Origin: Pseudomonadota bacterium | GTDB taxonomy: Bacteria > Pseudomonadota > Alphaproteobacteria > Rhizobiales > Devosiaceae | Direction of reading: 5' to 3' | Assembly (NCBI GenBank): GCA_023433775.1 | Contig: JAEYTY010000016.1 | Coordinates: 1 to 39,702, forward strand | Length of the DNA stretch: 39,702 bases | In this document: positions 1-7,897 of the stretch, one piece after another | Numbering within the stretch: position 1 is the stretch's first letter | Layout: each line of letters begins with the position of its first letter | The notes under the pieces: model-generated | Databases searched by the model: none | Seen by the model: only the letters and a program-made list of their open reading frames with translations | What the model was told of the DNA's origin: nothing | Translations under genes and position numbers: made by a program

Positions 1-34
1 CTATAAAGCGCACAGCATTTACAGGAGCCTTGCC

Positions 35-2215
35 ATGACCGACCCCAATCCAACTTCATCCGCCGGAAAGTGCCCGGTGAACCATGGCAAGTCGGGCCGG
101 ACCAATCGCGATTGGTGGCCCACCCAACTCAATGTGCAGGTGCTGCATACCAATTCGCCGCTGTCGGACCCGATGGGCCCTGACTTTGACTATGCTGAGG
201 CGTTCAAATCGCTCGATCTCAACGCCATCAAGGCCGACCTCACCGCGCTGATGACGGATTCGCAGGATTGGTGGCCGGCTGACTTCGGGCATTATGGTGG
301 CCTCTTTATCCGCATGGCCTGGCACAGCGCCGGCACCTATCGCACGACCGACGGACGCGGCGGCGCCGGCATGGGCCAGCAGCGCTTTGCACCACTCAAT
401 TCCTGGCCGGACAATGCCAATCTCGACAAGGCGCGCCGCCTGCTTTGGCCGATCAAGCAGAAATACGGCAATGCGATTTCCTGGGCCGATCTGATGATCC
501 TGACCGGCAATGTGGCGCTGGAATCCATGGGGTTCAAAACCTTCGGCTTTGCCGGTGGGCGCGCCGATGTGTGGGAGCCGGAGGAGCTTTACTGGGGCCC
601 GGAAGGCACCTGGCTGGGCGACGAGCGCTATAGCGGCGAGCGCGAACTGGCCGAGCCTCTGGGCGCGGTGCAGATGGGGCTGATCTATGTCAATCCGGAA
701 GGTCCGAACGGCAATCCTGACCCTGTTGCGGCTGCGCGCGACATTCGCTCGACCTTTGCCCGCATGGCGATGAATGACGAAGAAACCGTCGCGCTGATCG
801 CCGGTGGGCACAGCTTCGGCAAGACCCATGGTGCGGGCGATCCGTCGCTGATCGGGGCAGAGCCGGAAGGCGGCGAGTTGCAGGATCAGGGTCTGGGCTG
901 GATCAGCAAGCATGGCTCCGGTTTCGGCGCCGATTCCATCACCTCCGGGCTGGAAGTGACCTGGACGCAGACGCCGGTACGCTGGAGCAATTTCTTCTTC
1001 GAGAACTTGTTCAAGTTTGAATGGGAACTGGTGCAGAGCCCCGCCGGCGCCAAGCAGTGGCAGGCGAAGAACGCACCGGCCGATATCCCCGACGCGTTCG
1101 ACCCGAACAAGAAGCGCCTGCCGACCATGCTGACGACCGACCTGGCGCTACGGTTTGACCCGATTTATGAGAAGATTTCGCGCCGGTTCCTCGAAAACCC
1201 GGATCAGTTCGCGGACGCTTTTGCGCGCGCCTGGTTCAAGCTGACCCACCGCGATATGGGCCCGAAGGCCCGCTATCTCGGTCCGGAAGTGCCTGCGGAA
1301 GATCTGATCTGGCAGGACGTTATTCCTGCGGTCGACCATGCGCTGGTCGACGAGGCCGATATTTCGCTGCTGAAGGCCCGTATTCTGGCTTCGGGCCTTT
1401 CGGTTTCCGAGCTTGTTTCGACCGCCTGGGCTTCGGCATCGACCTTCCGGAAGTCGGACAAGCGGGGCGGCGCCAATGGCGCGCGCATCCGGCTGGCGCC
1501 GCAAAAGGACTGGGAAGTCAACGAACCGGCGCAACTGGCCAAGGTGCTTGCCACGCTCGAAGGCATCCAGACCGATTTCAACGCGGCCCAGTCGGGCGGC
1601 AAGAAGGTGTCGCTTGCCGACCTGATTGTGCTTGCCGGTGGCGCAGGCATCGAAAAGGCGGCAGACGCTGCCGGACACAGCATCAGTGTGCCGTTCACGC
1701 CGGGCCGCATGGATGCGTCGGCTGAACAGACCGATGCGGCCTCCTTTGCGCCTCTCGAGCCGCGCACGGATGGTTTCCGCAATTATCTCAGTGGCCGCCA
1801 GTTCATGCAGCCGGAAGAGGGCCTGGTGGACCGGGCGCAATTGCTTGGCCTGACCGGTCCCGAAATGACCGTTCTGGTCGGTGGGCTGCGCGTGCTTAAG
1901 ACCGGCTCCAGCCCGCATGGCGTATTCACCAATCGCCCCGAGGTGCTGAGCAACGACTTCTTCCTCAACCTGCTCGACATGAACACTGTCTGGCAGCCTG
2001 TCGAAGGCCAGGATAACGTCTATGAGGGCCGCGACCGCAAGACTGGCGCTGTCAAATGGACCGGGACCCGCGTGGACCTCATTTTCGGTTCGCATTCGCA
2101 ATTGCGCGCGCTGGCCGAAGTCTATGCCCAGTCGGATTCGGCCTCCCGCTTTACCACCGACTTCGTGTCGGCCTGGGTCAAGGTGATGAACGCCGACCGC
2201 TTCGATCTGCGCTAA
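35..2215 (+). CDS. katG: Catalase-peroxidase KatG
   Basis: Bifunctional haem enzyme that removes hydrogen peroxide by catalase and peroxidase reactions, normally cytoplasmic. The 726-residue length is typical of the family, which consists of two tandem peroxidase-like domains of which only the first binds haem. The distal pocket is visible as R93, W96 and H97 in MAWHSAGTYR. The proximal histidine is H259 in GGHSFGKTHGAG. W96, Y218 and M244 have the spacing of the Met-Tyr-Trp adduct needed for catalase activity (W107, Y229, M255 in the Mycobacterium tuberculosis enzyme), so both activities should be intact. The ATG at 35 follows an AGGAG ribosome binding site at 23-27. A strong terminator follows, so the gene is probably transcribed alone from a promoter upstream of the window. 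No oxyR-like gene is visible, but only 34 bases lie upstream. Confidence 0.97.
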   Translation: MTDPNPTSSAGKCPVNHGKSGRTNRDWWPTQLNVQVLHTNSPLSDPMGPDFDYAEAFKSLDLNAIKADLTALMTDSQDWWPADFGHYGGLFIRMAWHSAGTYRTTDGRGGAGMGQQRFAPLNSWPDNANLDKARRLLWPIKQKYGNAISWADLMILTGNVALESMGFKTFGFAGGRADVWEPEELYWGPEGTWLGDERYSGERELAEPLGAVQMGLIYVNPEGPNGNPDPVAAARDIRSTFARMAMNDEETVALIAGGHSFGKTHGAGDPSLIGAEPEGGELQDQGLGWISKHGSGFGADSITSGLEVTWTQTPVRWSNFFFENLFKFEWELVQSPAGAKQWQAKNAPADIPDAFDPNKKRLPTMLTTDLALRFDPIYEKISRRFLENPDQFADAFARAWFKLTHRDMGPKARYLGPEVPAEDLIWQDVIPAVDHALVDEADISLLKARILASGLSVSELVSTAWASASTFRKSDKRGGANGARIRLAPQKDWEVNEPAQLAKVLATLEGIQTDFNAAQSGGKKVSLADLIVLAGGAGIEKAADAAGHSISVPFTPGRMDASAEQTDAASFAPLEPRTDGFRNYLSGRQFMQPEEGLVDRAQLLGLTGPEMTVLVGGLRVLKTGSSPHGVFTNRPEVLSNDFFLNLLDMNTVWQPVEGQDNVYEGRDRKTGAVKWTGTRVDLIFGSHSQLRALAEVYAQSDSASRFTTDFVSAWVKVMNADRFDLR

Positions 2216-2237
2216 GACACCTCACATCCAGCGTTGA

Positions 2238-2265
2238 GGCCCCGGGTCTTGCCCGGGGCCTTTTT
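2238..2265 (+). terminator. Intrinsic terminator after katG
   Basis: A 9-bp perfect GC stem (GGCCCCGGG at 2238-2246, CCCGGGGCC at 2252-2260) with a 5-base loop is followed by TTTTT. It lies 22 bases past the katG stop. The stop codon of the convergent minus-strand gene lies at its edge (2264-2266), so the hairpin is shared. Confidence 0.9.
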
Positions 2266-2683
2266 ATTGCGCCTTGACCTGGGCCCCAGGCCGCCATGGC
2301 TCTGGCCGGACAAGGCTTGCAATGGTGTAGCGCCAGGGAATGATGGCGATGAAGGGCAGCGCGAAGGCGCAGGCAAACAGGATGTCCGCCGCTTCCGTAT
2401 CAAAGCGGCCCGTGGCCCAAAGCGGCAGCGCCACGAACAGACACCAGAGCAGCTTCCAGGCGACCTCGAAGACGAGGAGCGGCAACATGCGCAGCGGTGC
2501 GATGATGCCAAAGCCGCAGGTGAGGCCGAGCGCCGCTAGAATGGCATTGGTCGCGCCGGTCTGAATGGGCAGGTCCGCAGCGCCGAACAAGGCCTGTGGC
2601 AGAATGACGATGCCAAGACCGACGAACATCAACGCATAGCAGGCCCGGAGCAGGTTGAGGCGGATGACGGAAGGCTGGTTCAT
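2264..2683 (-). CDS. Small integral membrane protein, unknown function
   Basis: I do not recognise this 139-residue protein. Four hydrophobic stretches are visible at about residues 9-31, 45-65, 68-90 and 102-120, with a short charged and Pro-rich C-terminus, so it is probably a four-helix inner-membrane protein. I chose the ATG at 2683 because the reading frame upstream of it is hydrophilic and unlike a membrane protein N-terminus. No strong ribosome binding site precedes it. It converges on katG and shares that gene's terminator, and it is divergent from the AraC-type regulator, which may therefore control it. That last link rests on position only. Confidence 0.7.
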   Translation of the reverse strand: MNQPSVIRLNLLRACYALMFVGLGIVILPQALFGAADLPIQTGATNAILAALGLTCGFGIIAPLRMLPLLVFEVAWKLLWCLFVALPLWATGRFDTEAADILFACAFALPFIAIIPWRYTIASLVRPEPWRPGAQVKAQ

Positions 2684-2737
2684 GCTAGAAGATTCCCGAA
2701 AGTGATCGCGTGGTGCTGACGTATCGGGGACGGAGAT

Positions 2738-2770
2738 AATCCGGCAATGATCGCCGGGGTCAGCCGGATT
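2738..2770. promoter_or_regulatory. Inverted repeat between divergent genes, possible operator
   Basis: AATCCGGC at 2738-2745 and its exact complement GCCGGATT at 2763-2770 are separated by 17 bases. They lie in the 110-base divergent gap between the small membrane protein and the AraC-type regulator, ending 24 bases before the regulator's GTG. It could be an operator or a leader hairpin. AraC proteins more often bind direct repeats, so the assignment is tentative. Confidence 0.3.
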
Positions 2771-2793
2771 GATCCTGCGGGTCAGGGGGCAAT

Positions 2794-3834
2794 GTGCAGC
2801 AGGCAAGTATCGCTGCGGGTATAGTGGGCGGATTTGTTTCGTTCCTCGCCGGGCAGGGCGTCGATGCCGAGGCCTTGGCGGGCAAGGCCGGCATTGACCT
2901 TAACTTGCTGGCTGATCCAGATGCGCGGCTCGCATTTGAGCACTATGCCCGGCTGATCCGGCTGGCGCAGGACGCGACCGGTGATACGGGCCTTTCGTTG
3001 CGGTTTGGCGCGGCGGTCGGCATGGCCGACATGTCGATCCTCGGGCTCATCATGGAGGCCTCCGCCACAATGGGCGAGGCTTTCGCGCAGATGCAGAGCT
3101 TTGGCCGGCTGGCGCTCGCGCCCGATCCGAAACTGCCGCCGCGGTTTGCGCTGGAGCAGCAGGGCGGGCGGCTGTTCCTGATTGAGCGGCGGCCTGATGC
3201 CGATGCATTCCCTGAACTGACCGAAGAGGCTTTTGCACAACTGACCTGCGGACCGCGGCGTTTTCTCGACCGTCCGCATGTGATCGGTGTGCATCTGAGC
3301 TTTGGGGCGCCGGCCCATGCGGCGCTTTATGAGACAATTTTTGCCTGCCCCATCCATTTCGACGCTGGCTTTAGCGGGCTCGAGCTGCATCCGGACGTGG
3401 CCGAATGGCCTGTGGCGCGCGAACGGCGCTATGTGTTCGGCGTGCTGTGCGAGAAAGCGGACAACTTGCTGATGCGGGCCGCCAGACCCGTAGCAGGCGT
3501 GCGGGCGCAACTGGAAGAGGCGATGCGAGCGGATATGCATTGGGGTGAACCGAATGCAGATGTGTTGGCCCGGCAATTGGGTTTCAGCCGTTCGACACTG
3601 TTTCGGCGGTTGCGCGACGAAGGCACGAGCTTCGTGCTTGTGCTCGATGCGCTGCGGCACGAAATGGCCATGCAATACCTCAAAGGCGGGCGGCTCTCGA
3701 TTGAAGAGATCGCCTATCTGCTGGGCTTTTCGGAAGCCGCGGCGTTCTCGCGGGCTTTTCTGCGTTGGGAAGGGGTGTCGCCCGGCCAATACCGTCGACG
3801 CAACGCGGGAGGCGGGCAGAAACCTGCAATTTGA
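2794..3834 (+). CDS. AraC-family transcriptional regulator with N-terminal arabinose-binding-like domain
   Basis: A 346-residue one-component regulator. The N-terminal two thirds (about residues 15-200) resembles the arabinose-binding-like domain found in OruR/ArgR-type AraC members. The C-terminal 90 residues contain the double helix-turn-helix: the first near VLARQLGFSRSTLFRRL, the second near IEEIAYLLGFSEAAAFSRAF, followed by the typical GVSPGQYRR ending. The start is a GTG at 2794 with AGGGGG at 2784-2789 in front; the nearby ATG at 2792 is in another frame. The effector and target genes cannot be told from sequence. The divergent membrane-protein gene is the nearest candidate target. The downstream DUF2336 gene has its own ribosome binding site after about 90 bases. 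Confidence 0.88.
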   Translation: MQQASIAAGIVGGFVSFLAGQGVDAEALAGKAGIDLNLLADPDARLAFEHYARLIRLAQDATGDTGLSLRFGAAVGMADMSILGLIMEASATMGEAFAQMQSFGRLALAPDPKLPPRFALEQQGGRLFLIERRPDADAFPELTEEAFAQLTCGPRRFLDRPHVIGVHLSFGAPAHAALYETIFACPIHFDAGFSGLELHPDVAEWPVARERRYVFGVLCEKADNLLMRAARPVAGVRAQLEEAMRADMHWGEPNADVLARQLGFSRSTLFRRLRDEGTSFVLVLDALRHEMAMQYLKGGRLSIEEIAYLLGFSEAAAFSRAFLRWEGVSPGQYRRRNAGGGQKPAI

Positions 3835-3923
3835 ATCAATTCTCTCGCTTTGCCTTCAGCCCGCACAAGCAGGTGTGCCCTGAGACTGGGGGAAACAACG
3901 GCATTGGGCCGGGAGAATTGACC

Positions 3924-5054
3924 ATGAGTGAACTCGACGAATCGCATCGCGCTTTCGCCAGCTTCCGCGTGTTGAACGGCGATGAGAACCAGAGCGAGCG
4001 CGACCAGCTTTTCCGCAGCATGGCGCAATTGTTCAGCTATGTTTCGGACCGGTGCGACGACGAGCAGGTTGCTCAATATGACGAAGTGCTCTGCCAGCTT
4101 GCCGAACTGGTCGAAGTGGAAGCGCGTGCCCATGTCGCCAAGCTGCTCTCGACGCTGGACCGGGCGCCGGGCACGGTGGTGCTGAAGCTGGCCAATGACG
4201 ACATCGAGGTCGCTCGCCCGCTGCTCGAATTTTCCAATGTGCTCAGCGATGACGATCTGATCGACATTGTTGCCCGTCAGACCGAAGAGCATCGCCTGGC
4301 CATTGCCAGCCGCTCGGTGATCCATCAGCGCGTTGGCGAAGCCATTGTCGAGCACGGCGACACCTCGTCCGTGGTGCGCCTCGTGCGCAATCCCAATGCA
4401 GAATTTGACCGGCCGACGTTGGAAAAACTGGTCGAACGCGCGACGCAGGATGCTGAAATCGCCTCTGATCTGCGTGGACGCAGCGATATCGACTGGAATT
4501 CGCTGCGCGGTCAGATCGACGATGTCGCTGGCCGCGTGCTGGAGTCACTGGGTGAGGTGGATCGCCGGTTTGATCCCGTGGCTGCCGGCAAGGTCAATGC
4601 CGTCGTCTATAACCGCATCCGCAACCGGGCGGGCTTCAATGCCCATGAGTGGAAGGTTGCCTATAATCAGGTGCGGGGCCTGGCCGACCGCAAGCAGCTA
4701 GATGACCGGGCGCTGGCGCGCTTCGCCCGCTTTGGCTATGGGCACCACGCGGCTGCGGCCATGTCGGTTTTCCTCAAGGTCAGCCCCGAAATCGTGGTGA
4801 AATGGCTGGCCGGGCAGGACTATGTCGCCGTGACCGTGGCGCTGCGCGCCGCGCGTATCTCGCCGGACCTGTTTGAAGCGATTGTGGCGACACTGCCCTG
4901 GCGCGATATGCCGAGCGAGGCCGACAAGACCATGGTTCTGAGCCGTTTCGAGGCGCTGGACCGTGAAGAGGCCGCGGGCATTTTTGAACTGTGGCGCGCC
5001 CACGCCTTCCGCAAGCGCGCAGTGACAGAAGAGCGCCAGGCCGCCAGCGCGTAA
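3924..5054 (+). CDS. DUF2336 domain protein
   Basis: A 376-residue, largely helical protein of the DUF2336 family, which is common in alphaproteobacteria and has no firm biochemical role. No signal peptide or membrane segment is seen, so it should be cytoplasmic. The body shows HEAT-like repeating helices, for example VARPLLEFSNVLSDDDLIDI followed by a stretch with paired short helices. The ATG at 3924 is chosen because GGGAGA at 3911-3916 is well spaced; an upstream extension in the same frame has no such site and low complexity. It sits between an AraC-type regulator and a CPBP membrane protein on the same strand, with about 70 bases to the next start. I am fairly sure of the family but cannot name a function. 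Confidence 0.8.
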   Translation: MSELDESHRAFASFRVLNGDENQSERDQLFRSMAQLFSYVSDRCDDEQVAQYDEVLCQLAELVEVEARAHVAKLLSTLDRAPGTVVLKLANDDIEVARPLLEFSNVLSDDDLIDIVARQTEEHRLAIASRSVIHQRVGEAIVEHGDTSSVVRLVRNPNAEFDRPTLEKLVERATQDAEIASDLRGRSDIDWNSLRGQIDDVAGRVLESLGEVDRRFDPVAAGKVNAVVYNRIRNRAGFNAHEWKVAYNQVRGLADRKQLDDRALARFARFGYGHHAAAAMSVFLKVSPEIVVKWLAGQDYVAVTVALRAARISPDLFEAIVATLPWRDMPSEADKTMVLSRFEALDREEAAGIFELWRAHAFRKRAVTEERQAASA

Positions 5055-5125
5055 AGCGCTGGCATTCGCTTGACAGGAATTCGGGCCTGAGGTCGATTGC
5101 CAGACGCGAGAGCGGCGGGGGCAAG

Positions 5126-5857
5126 ATGACGGGCAAGGTGGATTTTCCCTATTATAACGGCGAGCCGGTGGCGATCAGCGGTGGCGGCTGGATGATCATC
5201 CTGGCGTCCGTGGTGGTGGCCTTTGGGTTGCTCATATCCATTCCGCCGATGACGGCGCCGTTTGTGATTATCCCGGCCATCCTCTTTACCGGCGTGCCAC
5301 TCGCCACCCTGGCATGGGTGACGCGCGGCCATCATGGAGCGTTGTTCCGGCCCTTCGGGTTGAAGGAACTGGCTCTGGTTATCGGCTTCGGCCTTCTGAC
5401 CATGGTCGTGTCGCTCGCCGTTGGGCTTGTTCTCGCCCAGTTCATTGAAATGACGCCCAACGCGACGGCGGCCGAACTGGTCGCCATCGGTCCGGTCGAT
5501 CTGGTCTTCTTCCTCATCGGCACCTTCATCCAGCTGATCGGCGAAGAGCTGATGACCATTCTGCCGCTGCTGGCGGTACTATGGTTCTGCGTGCAAAAAC
5601 TGGGGCTGTCGCGGCGATGGGGATTGGTGATTGGCGTCGTTGTCTCGACGATCTGGTTTGCTGGGGTGCATTTGCCGACCTATAACTGGAATTTTCTCCA
5701 GTGTTTTGGCGGGATTGGCGCGGCGCGGCTGGTGTTGACGGCGGCTTTTCTGCTGACGCGCAATCTCTGGGTTTGCGCGGGCGCCCATATAGTCAATGAC
5801 TGGACCGAATTCTTCCTTCCCGCCTTGCTGGGTGGTCTGGCGCAGCCAAGTCCTTAG
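5126..5857 (+). CDS. CPBP-family intramembrane metalloprotease-like protein
   Basis: A 243-residue membrane protein with about seven hydrophobic segments. It resembles the CPBP (CAAX protease and bacteriocin-processing) family. The diagnostic elements are a Glu-Glu pair at 140-141 (GEELMTILPLL), a histidine at 182 in WFAGVHL, and H221/N224 in GAHIVND. The family's first motif is normally EExxxR; the arginine is missing here, so catalytic competence is uncertain. The ATG at 5126 is chosen over a longer in-frame extension because that extension overlaps the DUF2336 gene and is arginine-rich and non-membrane-like, while a G-rich site (GGGGGC, 5117-5122) precedes this ATG closely. No bacteriocin or prenylation partner is nearby, so the substrate is unknown. 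Confidence 0.75.
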   Translation: MTGKVDFPYYNGEPVAISGGGWMIILASVVVAFGLLISIPPMTAPFVIIPAILFTGVPLATLAWVTRGHHGALFRPFGLKELALVIGFGLLTMVVSLAVGLVLAQFIEMTPNATAAELVAIGPVDLVFFLIGTFIQLIGEELMTILPLLAVLWFCVQKLGLSRRWGLVIGVVVSTIWFAGVHLPTYNWNFLQCFGGIGAARLVLTAAFLLTRNLWVCAGAHIVNDWTEFFLPALLGGLAQPSP

Positions 5858-5890
5858 AGGCAAATATCGGCTGGACCCCGGTCGCGAAGT

Positions 5891-5914
5891 AGATATAAAG
5901 ACATCTTTATATCT
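5891..5914. promoter_or_regulatory. Perfect 24-bp palindrome, likely operator of the ArsR/methyltransferase regulator
   Basis: AGATATAAAGA (5891-5901) and TCTTTATATCT (5904-5914) are exact complements around a 2-base centre, 9 bases before the ATG of the ArsR-type regulator. It is AT-rich in a GC-rich genome and is the right size and symmetry for a winged-helix ArsR dimer. SahR-type ArsR regulators of the methionine/S-adenosylmethionine cycle in proteobacteria use sites of this general kind. Autoregulation of the regulator-metF operon is inferred. Confidence 0.75.
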
Positions 5915-5923
5915 GGTGGTGCG

Positions 5924-6895
5924 ATGCGTGGATTGACCGATCTTGTGGGTGTGTTGAAGGCGGCGGGCGAAAGCACGCGGTTGCGCCTGCTCGCCTTGCT
6001 CGCAGACGGTGATCACTCGGTCAAGGATCTGACCGAAATCCTCGACCAGAGCCAGCCACGTGTTTCGCGCCATCTTAAGCTGCTGGCGGATGCCGGGCTG
6101 GTGCAGCGCCATGCCGAAGGGGCCTGGGCTTATTACTCACTGGCGCCGGTCGGGCAGGGGGGAGACCTTGCGCGCTGGCTCATTGCCCGCATTGACCCGA
6201 GCGATGCCGACCGGGTGCGCGACCGCAAGCGGCAGGCGGCGAACCGGGCGGCGCAGCAGGCGCTGGCGACGGATTATTTTGCCGGCGTGGCTGAAAGCTG
6301 GGACCTCTTGAAGACTTTGCACGTGCCAGAGGCGGCTGTTGAGGCGGCGGTGCTGTCGGCGCTACACGGCCGCGTCGTCGACACGCTTGTCGATCTCGGC
6401 ACCGGCACCGGACGGATGCTCGAAGTTCTGGCGCCGGCTTACCGGCGGGGCGTGGGCGTGGATTCCAGCCGGGAAATGCTGGCGGTTGCACGGGCACATC
6501 TGGCGAAAGCCGGGCTGTCGCACGCGCAGGTTCGGCTGGGCGATATCGGCGCGCTCGATCCCGCCATCGGCCCTGCGGATGTCATCGTCATCCATCAGGT
6601 GCTGCATTATTTCGACGATCCGGGCCGGATGCTGGCCCAGGCGCGGCGGCTGCTGAAGCCGGGCGGGGAAATCCTCATCGTGGATTTCGCGCCCCATGCG
6701 CTCGAAATGTTGCGCACCGATCATGCCCATCGTCGCCTTGGCCTGTCGCGCGAACAGATGAATGGCTGGGCCGCAGGCGCGGGCCTCGACGTGCTGTTCG
6801 TGCGCGAATTTCCCAATGACAGTGAAGATCGCGGCCTGACCGTCTGCCTGTGGCAGCTCGGCGACCGCAACAAAACGGAACCGACCCATGCTTGA
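5924..6895 (+). CDS. ArsR-type regulator fused to a class I SAM-dependent methyltransferase domain
   Basis: A 323-residue fusion. Residues 10-75 form an ArsR winged helix-turn-helix (STRLRLLALLADGDHSVKDL, then SQPRVSRHLKLLADAGLV as recognition region). Residues about 150-270 form a Rossmann methyltransferase with the SAM-binding loop DLGTGTGRM at 158-166 and a LLKPGGEILIVDF strand. No arsenic-binding cysteine cluster is present, so metalloid sensing is unlikely. It overlaps metF by 8 bases and follows a perfect palindrome. This context suggests it senses S-adenosylmethionine or S-adenosylhomocysteine through the methyltransferase fold and controls methionine-cycle genes, as SahR-type regulators do. 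That is inference; the domain may also be a working methyltransferase. Confidence 0.88.
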   Translation: MRGLTDLVGVLKAAGESTRLRLLALLADGDHSVKDLTEILDQSQPRVSRHLKLLADAGLVQRHAEGAWAYYSLAPVGQGGDLARWLIARIDPSDADRVRDRKRQAANRAAQQALATDYFAGVAESWDLLKTLHVPEAAVEAAVLSALHGRVVDTLVDLGTGTGRMLEVLAPAYRRGVGVDSSREMLAVARAHLAKAGLSHAQVRLGDIGALDPAIGPADVIVIHQVLHYFDDPGRMLAQARRLLKPGGEILIVDFAPHALEMLRTDHAHRRLGLSREQMNGWAAGAGLDVLFVREFPNDSEDRGLTVCLWQLGDRNKTEPTHA

Positions 6896-7781
6896 CGACA
6901 ATCTGCGCGCCAGCCGCAAGACCGCAGACCAGCGCCCCGAATTGCAGCTCTCGTTCGAGTTCTTTCCGCCCAAGACCGATGCGATGGAAGAGCGGTTCTG
7001 GGACAGCATTGGCAAGCTGGCGCCGCTGCAGCCGCGCTTTGTGTCGGTGACTTATGGCGCGGGCGGCACGACGCGCGAGCGCACGCTGCGCATGGTGAGC
7101 CGGATTACAGCTGACACGGGCGTTGCTGCTGCGGCGCATCTCACCTGCGTTGGCGCATCGCGCGACGAGGTCGATGCGGTGGTGCGAAACTACAAGGACG
7201 CAGGCGTACACTCCATCGTGGCGCTACGCGGCGATCCGCCGGAGGGTGTGGGCCAGCCCTTTACGCCGCATCCCGAAGGCTATCGCAATGCGGCAGACCT
7301 GGTGGCGGGCATTCGCAAGATCGGCGATTTTGACATTTCGGTCGCGGCCTATCCGGAGCGCCATCCGCAAAGTGCGGATTGGGACGCCGATATCGACAAT
7401 CTCAAGCGCAAGCTGGACGCCGGTGCCAATCGCGCCATTACGCAGATGTTCTTCTCCAATGGCGATTTCCTGCGCTATCTGGAGCGGGCCCGCAAAGCCG
7501 GCATTACCGCGCCGATCGTGCCGGGCATCCAGCCGATCCACAGCTTCAAGCAGATTGCCGGTTTCGCCGCGCGCTGCGGCGCATCCATGCCGGCCTGGCT
7601 GGCCGAACGTTTTGAGGGGCTTGAGGACGATCCGGAAACACACGCGCTTGTGGCCGCTGCCGTGGCGGCTGAACAGGTCACGGAGCTGCTCGACGAGGGT
7701 GTGACGGAGTTCCACTTCTACACCCTCAATCGCTCCAATCTGGTGTTGGCGCTGGCGCGATTGCTGGGCAGGCGGCCCTAG
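6888..7781 (+). CDS. metF: 5,10-Methylenetetrahydrofolate reductase
   Basis: Flavoprotein reducing 5,10-methylene-THF to 5-methyl-THF, the methyl donor for methionine synthesis. The 297-residue length matches bacterial MetF. The catalytic glutamate is E24 in LSFEFFPPKT. The FAD region includes SVTYGAGG (residues 53-60) and ALRGDPP with D116, matching the E. coli aspartate that tunes the flavin. The ATG overlaps the end of the regulator gene by 8 bases, so the two are translationally coupled and presumably share the palindrome-controlled promoter. A cobalamin-dependent methionine synthase, a frequent partner, does not follow; an unrelated Pro-rich protein does. Confidence 0.96.
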   Translation: MLDDNLRASRKTADQRPELQLSFEFFPPKTDAMEERFWDSIGKLAPLQPRFVSVTYGAGGTTRERTLRMVSRITADTGVAAAAHLTCVGASRDEVDAVVRNYKDAGVHSIVALRGDPPEGVGQPFTPHPEGYRNAADLVAGIRKIGDFDISVAAYPERHPQSADWDADIDNLKRKLDAGANRAITQMFFSNGDFLRYLERARKAGITAPIVPGIQPIHSFKQIAGFAARCGASMPAWLAERFEGLEDDPETHALVAAAVAAEQVTELLDEGVTEFHFYTLNRSNLVLALARLLGRRP

Positions 7782-7858
7782 CGGCAGGCCTCGTTCAGCA
7801 TGGGTTCATCTGATAGCGGTCACGTATTGATGCTGGCCTAGTTCATATTCTGGCCACG

Positions 7859-7881
7859 AAGGGGGGATTTGTCCCTCCTTT
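7859..7881 (+). terminator. Weak hairpin after metF, possible terminator
   Basis: AAGGGGGGA (7859-7867) pairs with TCCCTCCTT (7872-7880), with one G-U pair and a 4-base loop. Only a three-T tract follows, so termination may be inefficient. It lies 78 bases after the metF stop and 17 bases before the next gene. Confidence 0.4.
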
Positions 7882-7897
7882 ACGCATAGAAATCGGA

